From: a virus
Direction: 5' to 3' (one strand)
IMG/VR virus record: IMGVR_UViG_3300008113_000108
Coordinates: 1-64,000 of that record
Length of the DNA stretch: 64,000 bases
The translations under genes were made by a program, and so were the position numbers. The notes beneath the pieces were generated by a model. The model was not told where the DNA came from. It ran no database searches and saw only the letters and a list, made by a program, of their open reading frames with translations. Below are positions 35,293 through 44,161 of the stretch, piece after piece (position 1 is the stretch's first letter; every line of letters begins with the position of its first letter).

Positions 35293-37341
35293 ATGGCGTT
35301 TGCTTCACCTGGAGTATCTATTAAAGAAATTGATTTAACTCCAATTGTTAATGTATCTGATCAGAATATTGGTGCGGTTGTAATCGCTGCAGAAACTGGT
35401 CCTGTAGATACTGTAACTTTTGTATCTAGTGAAAGAGAGTTAGTTGATACATTTGGAAGACCAAATGAGTACAACTATGAGTCTTGGTTTGCAGCATCAA
35501 CAATCATCGAGTATGGCGGAATTGCTGCTGTTATTAGACCAACTAGCTCAAGCATCACTCTAAATTCATCTTCTGATGCTGGACTATCAAGCTTTATCAT
35601 CAAGAGCAAGTTTGAATATGACAATTTAGCTAGTGCTGTTCCAACACCACCATCTTTTAAGTTTGCTGGTAGAAGTGCTGGTTCAAAATTAAACTCACTC
35701 AAAGTAGTTGCAGTTGATCACGGTGCAGATCAAGTAATTAGTTATAGCGGAACCGATCCTTCAGTATCTGCAGGAGATGCAATTGTAATTAAAAAAGGTA
35801 GCACTACTGTAGGAACTGGTTGGGTTTATAAGTCAAACACTACAAATAATACTCTTCATATTATTTTAAGTGATAGTACAAAGAGAATTCCAACTTCAAA
35901 TGATCCAACCAATGGGTATCCAGCATATAGCATTACTGACAATGCAGGAACTCCAGTAACTTTAATTGCAGCTGGTGAAATTAGTGCAGCACCAGATAAT
36001 ACCTACTATGATACTCTAGAGTATGCTCCAGGTCAAAAGTGGAGAGATGTTGCTGCTCAGCCAGGAACATCTTCATCTGTAGCTTCAAAAGGCGGTAAGT
36101 TTGATGAAATGCACATTCTCGTTCTGGACGAGGATGGAATTATCACTGGAACACCAAATACAATTCTAGAGAAGTTTCTATTCGTTTCTAAGGCGAAAGA
36201 TGCTAGCACCCTAGATGGATCACTAGTATACTTCCATTCAGCTCTAGCAGAGAGATCAAAGTACGTATTCCCAGGATTTTCAACTGGTCTTGATTTCATC
36301 GGAAATTCTAAGGTAACTCTAGAGGGCGTAACTAATGCTGCTATCGGTGAAACAAACAGCTCAAATAAGGCATATTCACTAATCGTAAGCTCAGGAGCAC
36401 CAGTACTAGGATTTAGCCTAAGTGGTGGTCTAGATTACGATTTCGCAAACGATCCTGCAGACATCGAGATTGCAGTTACCAATGGATATGAGATCCTAAG
36501 AGACTCAGAGGCTTTCAACGACATTGACTTCCTAGTTCCAGGAAAAATTAGTGCAGATAGAGCAGTCAAGATTATTGACATTGCAGAATCAAGAAGAGAT
36601 TGCATGGCAGTAATTTCACCTAGAAGATCTGATGTAATCAACAGCTCAACCAATGCGGTTAAGACTGAGAACATCATCGACTTCTTCAGTGGTTTACCAA
36701 GCAGCTCATTTGCAATCTTCGATTCTGGTTACAAGTACATCTATGATAAGTTCAATGATACTTATCGTTATGTTCCTTGTGCTGCTGACGTAGCTGGTCT
36801 TTGCATTAATACCACAATTAATTCAGAGACTTGGTTCTCACCTGCTGGATACAACAGAGGAAACCTAAGAAATGCAACCAAACTTGCATATTCACCAAAG
36901 CAAGCAGAAAGAGACAGACTATACACAAATAGAATTAACCCAATCGTATCCTTCCCTGGCCAAGGAATTGTTCTATTCGGTGATAAGACTGCACTATCTT
37001 CTCCTAGTGCTTTCAACAGAATCAATGTTCGTAGACTATTCATTGAACTTGAGAAGAACATTGCTACTTTCTCCAAGTTCCAACTATTTGAAATTAACGA
37101 TGAAGTAACAAGAAGTTCATTTAAGGCTGCTGTTGAGCCTTATCTAAGAGGGGTTCAGGGAAGAAGAGGAATCTATGACTTCCTCGTTGTATGCGATGAG
37201 ACCAATAACTCTGCAGATGTGATTGATAGAAATGAGTTCAATGCTGAGATTTATATTAAGCCTGCTAGAAGTATTAACTTCATCACCATTACTTTTGTAG
37301 CCACAAGAACTGGCGTTTCCTTTGGCGAACTAACTCAGTAA
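35293..37341 (+). CDS. 18: gp18, tail sheath protein
   Basis: At 682 aa it is close to T4 gp18 (659). The N terminus (FASPGVSIKEIDLTPIVNVS, AVVIAAETGPVD) and the C terminus (YLRGVQGRRGIYDFLVVCD, ARSINFITITFVATRTGVSF) are the sheath family signature, including the conserved C-terminal domain used for the donor-strand mesh. It forms the contractile sheath around the gp19 tube. A strong Shine-Dalgarno and tandem late octamers fit very high late expression. Confidence 0.96.
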   Translation: MAFASPGVSIKEIDLTPIVNVSDQNIGAVVIAAETGPVDTVTFVSSERELVDTFGRPNEYNYESWFAASTIIEYGGIAAVIRPTSSSITLNSSSDAGLSSFIIKSKFEYDNLASAVPTPPSFKFAGRSAGSKLNSLKVVAVDHGADQVISYSGTDPSVSAGDAIVIKKGSTTVGTGWVYKSNTTNNTLHIILSDSTKRIPTSNDPTNGYPAYSITDNAGTPVTLIAAGEISAAPDNTYYDTLEYAPGQKWRDVAAQPGTSSSVASKGGKFDEMHILVLDEDGIITGTPNTILEKFLFVSKAKDASTLDGSLVYFHSALAERSKYVFPGFSTGLDFIGNSKVTLEGVTNAAIGETNSSNKAYSLIVSSGAPVLGFSLSGGLDYDFANDPADIEIAVTNGYEILRDSEAFNDIDFLVPGKISADRAVKIIDIAESRRDCMAVISPRRSDVINSSTNAVKTENIIDFFSGLPSSSFAIFDSGYKYIYDKFNDTYRYVPCAADVAGLCINTTINSETWFSPAGYNRGNLRNATKLAYSPKQAERDRLYTNRINPIVSFPGQGIVLFGDKTALSSPSAFNRINVRRLFIELEKNIATFSKFQLFEINDEVTRSSFKAAVEPYLRGVQGRRGIYDFLVVCDETNNSADVIDRNEFNAEIYIKPARSINFITITFVATRTGVSFGELTQ

Positions 37342-37373
37342 TTATTTTTTCGTAAACCATCTAGGAGAAAAAA

Positions 37374-38006
37374 ATGGCTAAAAGTATTTCAGATTTCAAA
37401 TCATATCTAAAGAAGGGTGGTGCAAGACCTAATCTATTCCTAGTTAGACTAAACTTCCCTTCTCAAATTAGTCAGATTGCAGATATCGGAACTATCACTT
37501 CTGCTACCAATTTGACTACTCAAGCAGAGTTCATGGTCAAAACTGCTCAGATTCCTGCATCAAACATTGGAACTATTGAAGTTCCTTTCCGTGGAAGGAT
37601 GCTCAAAGTTGCTGGCGACAGAACATTTGAGCCATGGTCAGTGACAGTTGTAAACGACGGTCAGTTCCAAATCCGCCAGGCATTTGAAGCATGGTCAAGA
37701 GGTATCAATGCTCTAACTGAAAACGTATCCCAACTAGGATATGGTGCAGATGGTGGAGCTTCATACTGTGTTGACATGACTGTATATCAACTCAGCAGAG
37801 ACGGTCAAACACCAAGCAGAACTCCTGCAAATCCAAACAATGTAGGTGTAGACGGCATGGAAGTAGTCCGTGCATATAAGTTCTACGATGCTTGGCCTTC
37901 ATCACTTTCTTCAATTGATCTCTCATTTGAAGCAAATGATCAGATCGAAGAGTTTACTGTTGAATTCCAGTACAACTTCTTTGAGACTACTAGCACCGCT
38001 CTTTGA
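37374..38006 (+). CDS. 19: gp19, tail tube protein
   Basis: At 210 aa it is longer than T4 gp19 (163), as in cyanophages. Family features are the N-terminal FKSYLKKGGARPNLFLVRL, TAQIPASNIGTIEVPFRGR in the first half and the C-terminal IEEFTVEFQYNFFE. It polymerises into the DNA-conducting tube inside the gp18 sheath. Start: TAGGAGAAAAAA before ATG 37374. It lies directly after gp18 as in T4. Confidence 0.95.
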   Translation: MAKSISDFKSYLKKGGARPNLFLVRLNFPSQISQIADIGTITSATNLTTQAEFMVKTAQIPASNIGTIEVPFRGRMLKVAGDRTFEPWSVTVVNDGQFQIRQAFEAWSRGINALTENVSQLGYGADGGASYCVDMTVYQLSRDGQTPSRTPANPNNVGVDGMEVVRAYKFYDAWPSSLSSIDLSFEANDQIEEFTVEFQYNFFETTSTAL

Positions 38007-38040
38007 TAAGCTAAATACATAAAAGAGTTTTAGGATTATT

Positions 38041-39702
38041 ATGACCCAATTATTTGGTTTCTCTATTGAAGACAGAAAGAAGAAACCAGCAAAGGCGTTT
38101 TCGCCTGCGCCTCCTAATGATGATGATGGCACCTCGGTAGTTGCCGCAGGTGCCTATTTTGGTCAGTATCTAGATCTAGATGGAGTTGGCCAACACAATA
38201 ATGAATTTGAGCTGGTAAGGAAATATAGAGAAATTGCATTACACCCAGAAGTAGATAGCGCCATTGATGATATTATCAATGAAGCGATTAGTAGTGACTT
38301 GGACTATGCTCCAGTTACAGTAGAACTTTCTACTCTAGAAGCAAGTGATAAAATTAAAAAATCTATTAGAGAAGAATTTGGCAATATTTTAAGACTTTTA
38401 AATTTTGATAAAAAGTGCCATAATATTTTCCGCCGCTGGTATATCGACGGCAGATTATATTACCACAAAATTATTGATTTTGATAAGCCAAAAGAAGGCA
38501 TCAAAGAACTTAGGTACATTGACTCACTAAAAATCAAAAGAGTCCGAGAAATTAAACGACAGAAAAACGTAGACTCTCTCACTACGATGGAGGGTCAGAA
38601 ATATGATTATGGTGAGTTTATCGAGTATTATATTTACTTTCCAAGGGGCTACAAAGGTTCTGATGCAAACGGCATCAAGATTTCTAATGATGCTGTAACT
38701 TATGTTCCTTCTGGATTGTATGACCATAATAGAAATATGGTCCTAAGCTATCTGTATAAAGCAATTAAGTCTGTTAATCAGCTTAGAATGATTGAAGACT
38801 CACTTGTAATTTACAGACTTTCAAGAGCACCAGAGCGTCGTATTTTCTATATTGACGTAGGTAATCTTCCAAAGGTAAAAGCAGAACAGTATCTACGTGA
38901 AGTAATGGGTAGATACAGAAACAAACTCGTTTATGATTCTGCAACTGGAGAGATTCGTGATGATCGTAAGCATCTAAGTATGCTTGAGGACTTCTGGCTA
39001 CCACGTAGAGAAGGTGGTCGTGGAACAGAAATCACCACACTTCCTGGTGGACAGAACCTAGGAGAACTAGAAGACGTTAAGTATTTCCAGAAGAAACTTT
39101 ACAAGTCTCTCAACATTCCCCTTTCAAGACTAGAACAAGAGTCTTCATTCACTATCGGAAGAACTAACGAGATCACCAGAGACGAATTAAAATTTGCGAA
39201 ATTTGTTGGAAGACTTCGCAAGCGTTTCAGCGACATGTTCCATGATCTTCTTAGAACTCAGTTAATTCTAAAAGGAATTATTACTGCAGATGATTGGGAG
39301 GAAATGAAAGAATTTATTCAGTATGATTACATCTTTGATAATCATTTCACTGAACTAAAGAATTCAGAAATTCTCAATGACAGATTAAATATCGTCAATC
39401 AAGTAGAACCATATCTAGGAAAATATTTCTCTGTAGAATATGTTCGCAGACAAATCCTCAAGCAAACCGAGGGTGAAATTGAAGAGATTGATATTCAGAT
39501 CGAAAGAGAGAAGCAACTAGGAATTATTCAAGATCCAACCCAAATGATGATGGACCAGCAAGGGGCTCTTCCACCAGGACAAGATCAGCAAATGCAACCA
39601 GATGTTGCGGCATCTGGTGAAGCTGGTCCTGCTGGAGGTGGAGTTGACACGGACTTTAAAAATTATATCTCACCATCCGATTACGGAAGAGGTAAATTTT
39701 AA
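38041..39702 (+). CDS. 20: gp20, portal protein
   Basis: At 553 aa it compares with 524 in T4. Diagnostic blocks are HPEVDSAIDDIINEAI (about residue 70), IFRRWYIDGRLYYHK, YRLSRAPERRIFYIDVGNLP, and SSFTIGRTNEITRDELKF, the portal clip/stem region. The dodecameric portal nucleates prohead assembly and hosts the gp17 motor. The C-terminal tail is Gln/Pro/Gly-rich. TTAGGATTATT precedes the ATG. Confidence 0.96.
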   Translation: MTQLFGFSIEDRKKKPAKAFSPAPPNDDDGTSVVAAGAYFGQYLDLDGVGQHNNEFELVRKYREIALHPEVDSAIDDIINEAISSDLDYAPVTVELSTLEASDKIKKSIREEFGNILRLLNFDKKCHNIFRRWYIDGRLYYHKIIDFDKPKEGIKELRYIDSLKIKRVREIKRQKNVDSLTTMEGQKYDYGEFIEYYIYFPRGYKGSDANGIKISNDAVTYVPSGLYDHNRNMVLSYLYKAIKSVNQLRMIEDSLVIYRLSRAPERRIFYIDVGNLPKVKAEQYLREVMGRYRNKLVYDSATGEIRDDRKHLSMLEDFWLPRREGGRGTEITTLPGGQNLGELEDVKYFQKKLYKSLNIPLSRLEQESSFTIGRTNEITRDELKFAKFVGRLRKRFSDMFHDLLRTQLILKGIITADDWEEMKEFIQYDYIFDNHFTELKNSEILNDRLNIVNQVEPYLGKYFSVEYVRRQILKQTEGEIEEIDIQIEREKQLGIIQDPTQMMMDQQGALPPGQDQQMQPDVAASGEAGPAGGGVDTDFKNYISPSDYGRGKF

Positions 39703-39708
39703 TAAATA
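39701..39708 (+). promoter_or_regulatory. Late promoter octamer (AATAAATA)
   Basis: Overlaps the gp20 stop and lies 34 bp before gp67; one mismatch to TATAAATA. Confidence 0.5.
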
Positions 39709-39742
39709 GTTATTGTAATTTTAATATATTATTGGAGTTTTT

Positions 39743-39991
39743 ATGTCTTTGTCACAGGAAATTGTGGATAGCATTATTGCTAGAAACAATGTAAATGCCA
39801 ATGAAAAAATTTATGATGCACTTTACGGAAAAGCTTCCGAAAAGATTGGAATGAGAAAAGTTGAAGTTGCCCAAAACATGTTTGCATCATCAAATTATGA
39901 AGATGATGAAGACTACTATGAAGAGGGTGAACCAGTAGTTGATCATGAGGATGAGTACGAAGAAGTACCAGAAGAAGAGTACGAACAATGA
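39743..39991 (+). CDS. 67: gp67-like prohead core protein, 82 aa
   Basis: Length matches T4 gp67 (80 aa) and the position between gp20 and gp21 is right. The N-terminal half is helical (LSQEIVDSIIARNNVNANEK) and the C-terminal half is extremely acidic (runs of Asp/Glu/Tyr), like gp67, which is degraded by gp21 during head maturation. It is preceded by a Shine-Dalgarno (TTGGAGTTTTT) and overlaps gp21 by ATGA. Confidence 0.85.
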   Translation: MSLSQEIVDSIIARNNVNANEKIYDALYGKASEKIGMRKVEVAQNMFASSNYEDDEDYYEEGEPVVDHEDEYEEVPEEEYEQ

Positions 39992-40641
39992 AACTAATCA
40001 CAGAAACTATCGAAGATATCAAAGTTATCACCGAAGAAAAAGGTGGTAAAAAAAATCTATATATTGAAGGAGTATTTCTTCAGGCGGAATTAAAAAACCG
40101 CAATGGTCGCATGTACCCAATGGAAACTCTTGAAAGAGAGGTTGGTTCTTATAACGAGAACTATGTTGCAAAAGGTCGTGCTCTAGGTGAACTAGGTCAT
40201 CCAGATAGTCCAACAATTAACCTAGATAGAGTATCCCACAAGATTGTTTCTCTTCGTTCAGAAGGAACCAATTTTATTGGTAAAGCTCAGATTCTAGAAA
40301 CTCCAATGGGTAAAATCGCTAAGTCTCTACTTGAGTCTGGCGTTACTCTAGGTGTGTCTTCAAGAGGAATTGGTTCCATTGAAGAAAGAAACGGAATCAA
40401 TGTAGTAAAGGATGACTTCATGTTATCTACTGCTGCAGACATTGTTGCAGATCCTTCTGCTCCAGATGCTTTTGTGCAAGGCATTATGGAAGGTAGAGAG
40501 TGGATTTGGAACAATGGTATGTTAGAAGAGAAAGTAATCAACAGCTATAAGCAAGCGATTAATAGAGCATCTTCTAATAGTTTAAACGAAAGAAAACTAC
40601 AAGTTTTTGAAAGTTTTCTTCGTAATATCAAAATTTCATAA
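39988..40641 (+). CDS. 21: gp21, prohead core protease
   Basis: At 217 aa it matches T4 gp21 (212). The serine protease of the herpesvirus-protease-like fold is visible as H71 in GELGHPDSP and Ser124/125 in LGVSSRGIGS. The substrate-region blocks YIEGVFLQAELKNRNGRMY and ADPSAPDAFVQG are family-typical. It cleaves gp22, gp67 and capsid-targeting sequences at (I/L/F)-x-E sites during maturation. ATGA overlap with gp67. Confidence 0.95.
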   Translation: MKLITETIEDIKVITEEKGGKKNLYIEGVFLQAELKNRNGRMYPMETLEREVGSYNENYVAKGRALGELGHPDSPTINLDRVSHKIVSLRSEGTNFIGKAQILETPMGKIAKSLLESGVTLGVSSRGIGSIEERNGINVVKDDFMLSTAADIVADPSAPDAFVQGIMEGREWIWNNGMLEEKVINSYKQAINRASSNSLNERKLQVFESFLRNIKIS

Positions 40642-40644
40642 ATA
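40637..40644 (+). promoter_or_regulatory. Late promoter octamer (CATAAATA) before gp22
   Basis: One mismatch to TATAAATA, 39 bp before the gp22 start, overlapping the end of gp21. Confidence 0.5.
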
Positions 40645-40683
40645 ATAGTAGAAAATATCACATATTTCTAGAGGGTTTTTTCG

Positions 40684-41671
40684 ATGTCCAATGTATTAAA
40701 GCAAGAAAGCTTCTTCAAGAGTAAAGAAGTCATCTTCTAAAGTCAATGCTGGTGCAAAGTCACCAGATGGAATGCCTCATCTACAAGGTTCAGCTCCTGG
40801 TCAAAAGGGGATGAAGGAAGAAGAAGAGTTTGAAGTTGAAGAAGAAGAAATTCTTTACGAAGCTGAGAAGTCAGAAGAAGATGAAGATGAGGAGGAAGAC
40901 GAAAAAGAAGAGAAGAAGTCTTCCAAAAAAGAGAAGAAAACAGAGATGAAGGCAGAAGAGATCGAAATCGACGTAACCGATGATCTCAATGCTCTCTTCC
41001 ACGGAGAAGAACTCTCCGAACACTTCATGCAAAAAGCAGCTACAATTTTTGAAGCTGCAGTAAAAGCAAAAGTAGTTGAAGAAGTTCAAAAGTTTGAGGC
41101 ACTATACGAACAGCGTCTAGTCGAGGAAATCGAAGAGATCGCTGAGTCCCTAGAGACCCGTGTAGACGCTCACCTTGATTATATTGCTGAGCAGTGGGTT
41201 GCTGAGAACCAGCTATCCATTGATAACGGCATCAAGACCGAAATTGCTGAAAATCTAATGCAAGGTCTTGCTAACCTCTTCATGGAGAACAATATTGATC
41301 TTCCTGAAGAGCAACAAGATGTAGTTGCCGAAATGGCAGCTAAACTAGATGAGATGGAGGAAAAACTCAACGAACAGATTGAAATCAATGTTGAGCTAAA
41401 CCAAGAAATCGGATCATATATTAAACATGGAATTATTGCAGAAGTATCCGAAGGTCTAGCAGAAACACAGAAAGAAAAACTGTTCAGCCTGTCAGAAGGT
41501 GTTGAGTTTATGAGTGAAGAATCTTTCCGTGACAAGATTGAAACAATCAAGGAAAATTATTTCCCTAAGACTCAATCAAATTATGTGGAAGACCTAGTTG
41601 AAAAGAATCAAGATTTCTATGAGGGACCAATGGCAGCATATGTAAATGCTGTTTCCAGATGGGCTCAGTGA
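40684..41671 (+). CDS. 22: gp22, prohead scaffold protein, with an apparent +1 frameshift after codon 7-8
   Basis: The body (DDLNALFHGEELSEHFMQKA, DAHLDYIAEQWVAENQL, IKTEIAENLMQGL) is the gp22 core scaffold, highly acidic and coiled-coil. The best start is ATG 40684 with GAGGG nine bases upstream, but that frame stops at 40740 after 18 codons. Removing one A from the GAAAGC at 40704-40709 joins it to the long frame (MSNVLKQEASSRVKKSSSK), giving about 328 aa against 269 in T4. Internal ATG 40772 would give 299 aa but lacks a good Shine-Dalgarno. gp22 is essential, so a sequence error, recoding or internal initiation must explain it. Confidence 0.85.
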
Positions 41672-41685
41672 TAATCTAGATTTTT

Positions 41686-41693
41686 TATAAATA
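41686..41693 (+). promoter_or_regulatory. Late promoter octamer (perfect TATAAATA) before gp23
   Basis: A perfect match to the T4 late -10, 49 bp before the major capsid start, as expected for the most highly expressed late gene. Confidence 0.8.
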
Positions 41694-41742
41694 TTAATAG
41701 ATTCCTAACAAATAAATTTAACAACCCAGGAGTTTACCCCCA

Positions 41743-43128
41743 ATGTTTAATTCAGAACAGCTACAAAGAAAATGGGCTCCTATTTTGGAGCACAACGATC
41801 TAAACCCAATTACAGACAGATATCGTAAAGCTGTAACCGCAGTTCTCCTAGAGAACCAAGAGTCATTCCTACGTGAAGAGCGTGGTGTTCTTTCCGAGGT
41901 TGCTGCTAATAGCACTGGTTCATTCACCGCTGGTGGTGCTGGTGTAGGCGCACATGGCTTCTCAGGTGGTGCTGCTGCTGGCGGTCCTGTTGCAGGTTTC
42001 GATCCAGTTCTAATCAGCCTAATCCGCCGTTCAATGCCTAAGCTAATTGCTTATGACATTTGCGGTGTTCAGCCAATGAGCGGCCCAACTGGTCTAATCT
42101 TCGCAATGCGTGCTCATCGTGGTACTGATCGCAATGGCGACGGTGCTACTCCAAACGTATTCGATAACGAGACCTTCTTCAACGAAGTTCCTTCAGGTTT
42201 CTCTGCTGCTGGTGGTTCATACTCTGCAGCTTCTGGTGAAACTGCAACCAACCCAGGCGTACTAAATGCTTCTGGTACTTACGGTTATGTTGGTGGTATG
42301 AACACCAACGCTGCTGAAGCTCTAGGCGAAAGCGGATCTGAGTTCCGTGAAATGAGCTTCTCAATCGAGAAGGTAACTGTAACAGCAAAGAGCCGTGCTC
42401 TAAAAGCTGAGTACACCCTAGAACTCGCACAAGACCTCAAGGCTATCCATGGTCTTGATGCTGAGACTGAGCTAGCAAACATTCTAAGCTCAGAGATTCT
42501 AACTGAAATCAACCGTGAAGTTGTACGTACCATCTACGTAACTGCTAAGCCAGGTGCTCAGAACAACGTAGCTAACGCTGGTACTTTCGACCTCGACGTT
42601 GACTCCAATGGTCGTTGGTCAGTTGAGAAGTTCAAGGGTCTACTATTCCAGATTGAGCGTGATGCAAACGCAATCGGTCATGAGACTCGTAGAGGGAAGG
42701 GTAACTTCATCGTTTGCTCCGCAGACGTTGCAAGTGCTCTAGCTGCTGCTAAGGTAATGGATTACACTCCACTACTCAACACTTCAGACACCCCAGACGA
42801 CACCGTATCAACTCTAGCTGGTACAATCAATGGTCGCATCAAGGTATATGTTGATCCATATTCAGCAAATATCTCCAATGACCACTACTACGTAATGGGT
42901 TATAAGGGAACCAACGCATATGATGCTGGTCTCTTCTACTGCCCATACGTTCCTCTCCAGATGGTTCGTAGCATCGGTCAGGACACCTTCCAGCCAAAGA
43001 TTGGCTTCAAGACCCGCTACGGCATGGTTGCAAACCCATTCGCAGGTGGTCTAACCCAGCGTTCTGGTGCTCTCCAGGCAAACGACAACGTTTACTACAG
43101 AAGAACCAGAGTTATCAACCTAATGTGA
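41743..43128 (+). CDS. 23: gp23, major capsid protein
   Basis: At 461 aa it is shorter than T4 gp23 (521), as usual in cyanophages. The N-terminal region (KWAPILEHNDLNPITD) ends in a helix that gp21 would remove. The HK97-fold core has IRRSMPKLIAYDICGVQPM, LIFAMRAHRG and KVTVTAKSRALKAEYTLELAQDL. The C terminus (FQPKIGFKTRYGMVANPF) is the family signature. Codon choice is enriched in optimal C-ending codons compared with neighbours, consistent with high expression. It is flanked by a late promoter and a strong terminator. Confidence 0.97.
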   Translation: MFNSEQLQRKWAPILEHNDLNPITDRYRKAVTAVLLENQESFLREERGVLSEVAANSTGSFTAGGAGVGAHGFSGGAAAGGPVAGFDPVLISLIRRSMPKLIAYDICGVQPMSGPTGLIFAMRAHRGTDRNGDGATPNVFDNETFFNEVPSGFSAAGGSYSAASGETATNPGVLNASGTYGYVGGMNTNAAEALGESGSEFREMSFSIEKVTVTAKSRALKAEYTLELAQDLKAIHGLDAETELANILSSEILTEINREVVRTIYVTAKPGAQNNVANAGTFDLDVDSNGRWSVEKFKGLLFQIERDANAIGHETRRGKGNFIVCSADVASALAAAKVMDYTPLLNTSDTPDDTVSTLAGTINGRIKVYVDPYSANISNDHYYVMGYKGTNAYDAGLFYCPYVPLQMVRSIGQDTFQPKIGFKTRYGMVANPFAGGLTQRSGALQANDNVYYRRTRVINLM

Positions 43129-43149
43129 TCACTGATTCACATATCTCTC

Positions 43150-43175
43150 AGAGGGTCTTCGGACCCTCTTTTTTT
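43150..43175 (+). terminator. Strong UUCG-tetraloop terminator after gp23
   Basis: AGAGGGTC (43150-43157), loop TTCG, GACCCTCT (43162-43169), followed by TTTTTT. The C(UUCG)G tetraloop is especially stable. Confidence 0.95.
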
Positions 43176-43182
43176 ATCTAAA

Positions 43183-43190
43183 TATAAATA
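43183..43190 (+). promoter_or_regulatory. Late promoter octamer (perfect TATAAATA) before gp3
   Basis: The octamer ends 6 bp before the gp3 ATG at 43197. If it fires at the usual distance the transcript would be nearly leaderless, so read-through past the gp23 terminator may also contribute. Confidence 0.65.
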
Positions 43191-43196
43191 AAACCC

Positions 43197-43733
43197 ATGG
43201 CTGCTAATTTTATAGCCAACTCAGGCTGCCCTTCAAATTTCCTGACTGGAATAGGATTTCAGTTTCAGTTAATTAAATATCCAAAAGTATCTTTCTTTTG
43301 CCAGTCTGCAACTGTTCCTGGTATTAGTCTTTCTACAGCCAGACAGGCTACAAGATACAACTATATCAGTCATCCTGGAGATGAGATAAATTTTGAAGAT
43401 CTAACTTTAGAATTTATCGTAGATGAAAATATGTCCAACTATGTGACTGTACATAATTGGGTTAGAAAATTAGGACATCCTTATTCATCAGAAGATATTC
43501 AAGAGCTTCCAGGAGATAGCTTGGATGATAAGACCTACAGTGATGCTGTATTGTTTATTCTAGATTCCAACTTTAAAAAGAAATTTAAAGTAGTTTTCAA
43601 AGATGTGTTCCCTACAGATTTAGGACCACTCAAGTTTGAATCTACATCTACCGATGTTCAGTACTTTACAGTTTCAGCCAATTTCAAGTATACTATATAC
43701 GATATATACGATATTAATGACAAGAAATTATGA
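43197..43733 (+). CDS. 3: gp3-like tail completion protein
   Basis: At 178 aa it matches T4 gp3 (176). It has a tube-like fold pattern (FQFQLIKYPKVSFFCQSATVPGI, LTLEFIVDENMSNY, VHNWVRKLGHPY) that also resembles gp19/gp54-class proteins. Its place directly after gp23 and before UvsY is where T4-like cyanophages carry gp3, which terminates the tail tube. Without a profile search, gp54-like or another tube-class protein is the main alternative. It ends in an ATGA overlap with UvsY. Confidence 0.8.
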   Translation: MAANFIANSGCPSNFLTGIGFQFQLIKYPKVSFFCQSATVPGISLSTARQATRYNYISHPGDEINFEDLTLEFIVDENMSNYVTVHNWVRKLGHPYSSEDIQELPGDSLDDKTYSDAVLFILDSNFKKKFKVVFKDVFPTDLGPLKFESTSTDVQYFTVSANFKYTIYDIYDINDKKL

Positions 43734-44161
43734 TCGACATTGACTTTGTTAAAAATGAATGGAAAAAAGACTCGGTGATGGATGAAGACTTATTAGATCA
43801 AGAGTCTATTAAAATTCCTCAATTACATAGCAAGTATTTAAATTTTCTTTCTGATGTAAGACTGATTAAAATCAAGAAAGAACAAGATTACAAAAGAATG
43901 CTCAGAGAAAAGTTTGAGTATTATACAGGTAAAGCAGATACAGAAGTTTATAGACAAAAGCCATTTGATTTGAAGATCTTGAAGCAGGATGTTCAACTTT
44001 ATATTGATTCAGATGAAGAAATACAATCCTTACAAAATAAACTAAATTATTATAAGGAGATGATGTTTTTACTTGAAAGTATTCTGAGTAATATCAATAC
44101 CAGGGGATTTCAAATTAAAAATAGCATCGAGTGGCAGAAATTCATGCAAGGTACTATTTAA
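43730..44161 (+). CDS. uvsY: UvsY, recombination mediator
   Basis: At 143 aa it matches T4 UvsY (137). Family segments are DLLDQESIKIPQLHSKYL near the N terminus, YYTGKADTEVYRQKPFDLK in the middle and the C-terminal RGFQIKNSIEWQKFMQG. UvsY loads UvsX onto gp32-coated single-stranded DNA. It overlaps gp3 (ATGA) and UvsW (TAATG), so the recombination genes are coupled to a tail gene at the late/replication boundary. Confidence 0.94.
   Translation: MIDIDFVKNEWKKDSVMDEDLLDQESIKIPQLHSKYLNFLSDVRLIKIKKEQDYKRMLREKFEYYTGKADTEVYRQKPFDLKILKQDVQLYIDSDEEIQSLQNKLNYYKEMMFLLESILSNINTRGFQIKNSIEWQKFMQGTI

Noticed and set aside
44131-44160. Earlier in-frame start for UvsW
   Set aside because: It would overlap UvsY by about 30 bases; ATG 44161 forms the TAATG coupling common in this genome.
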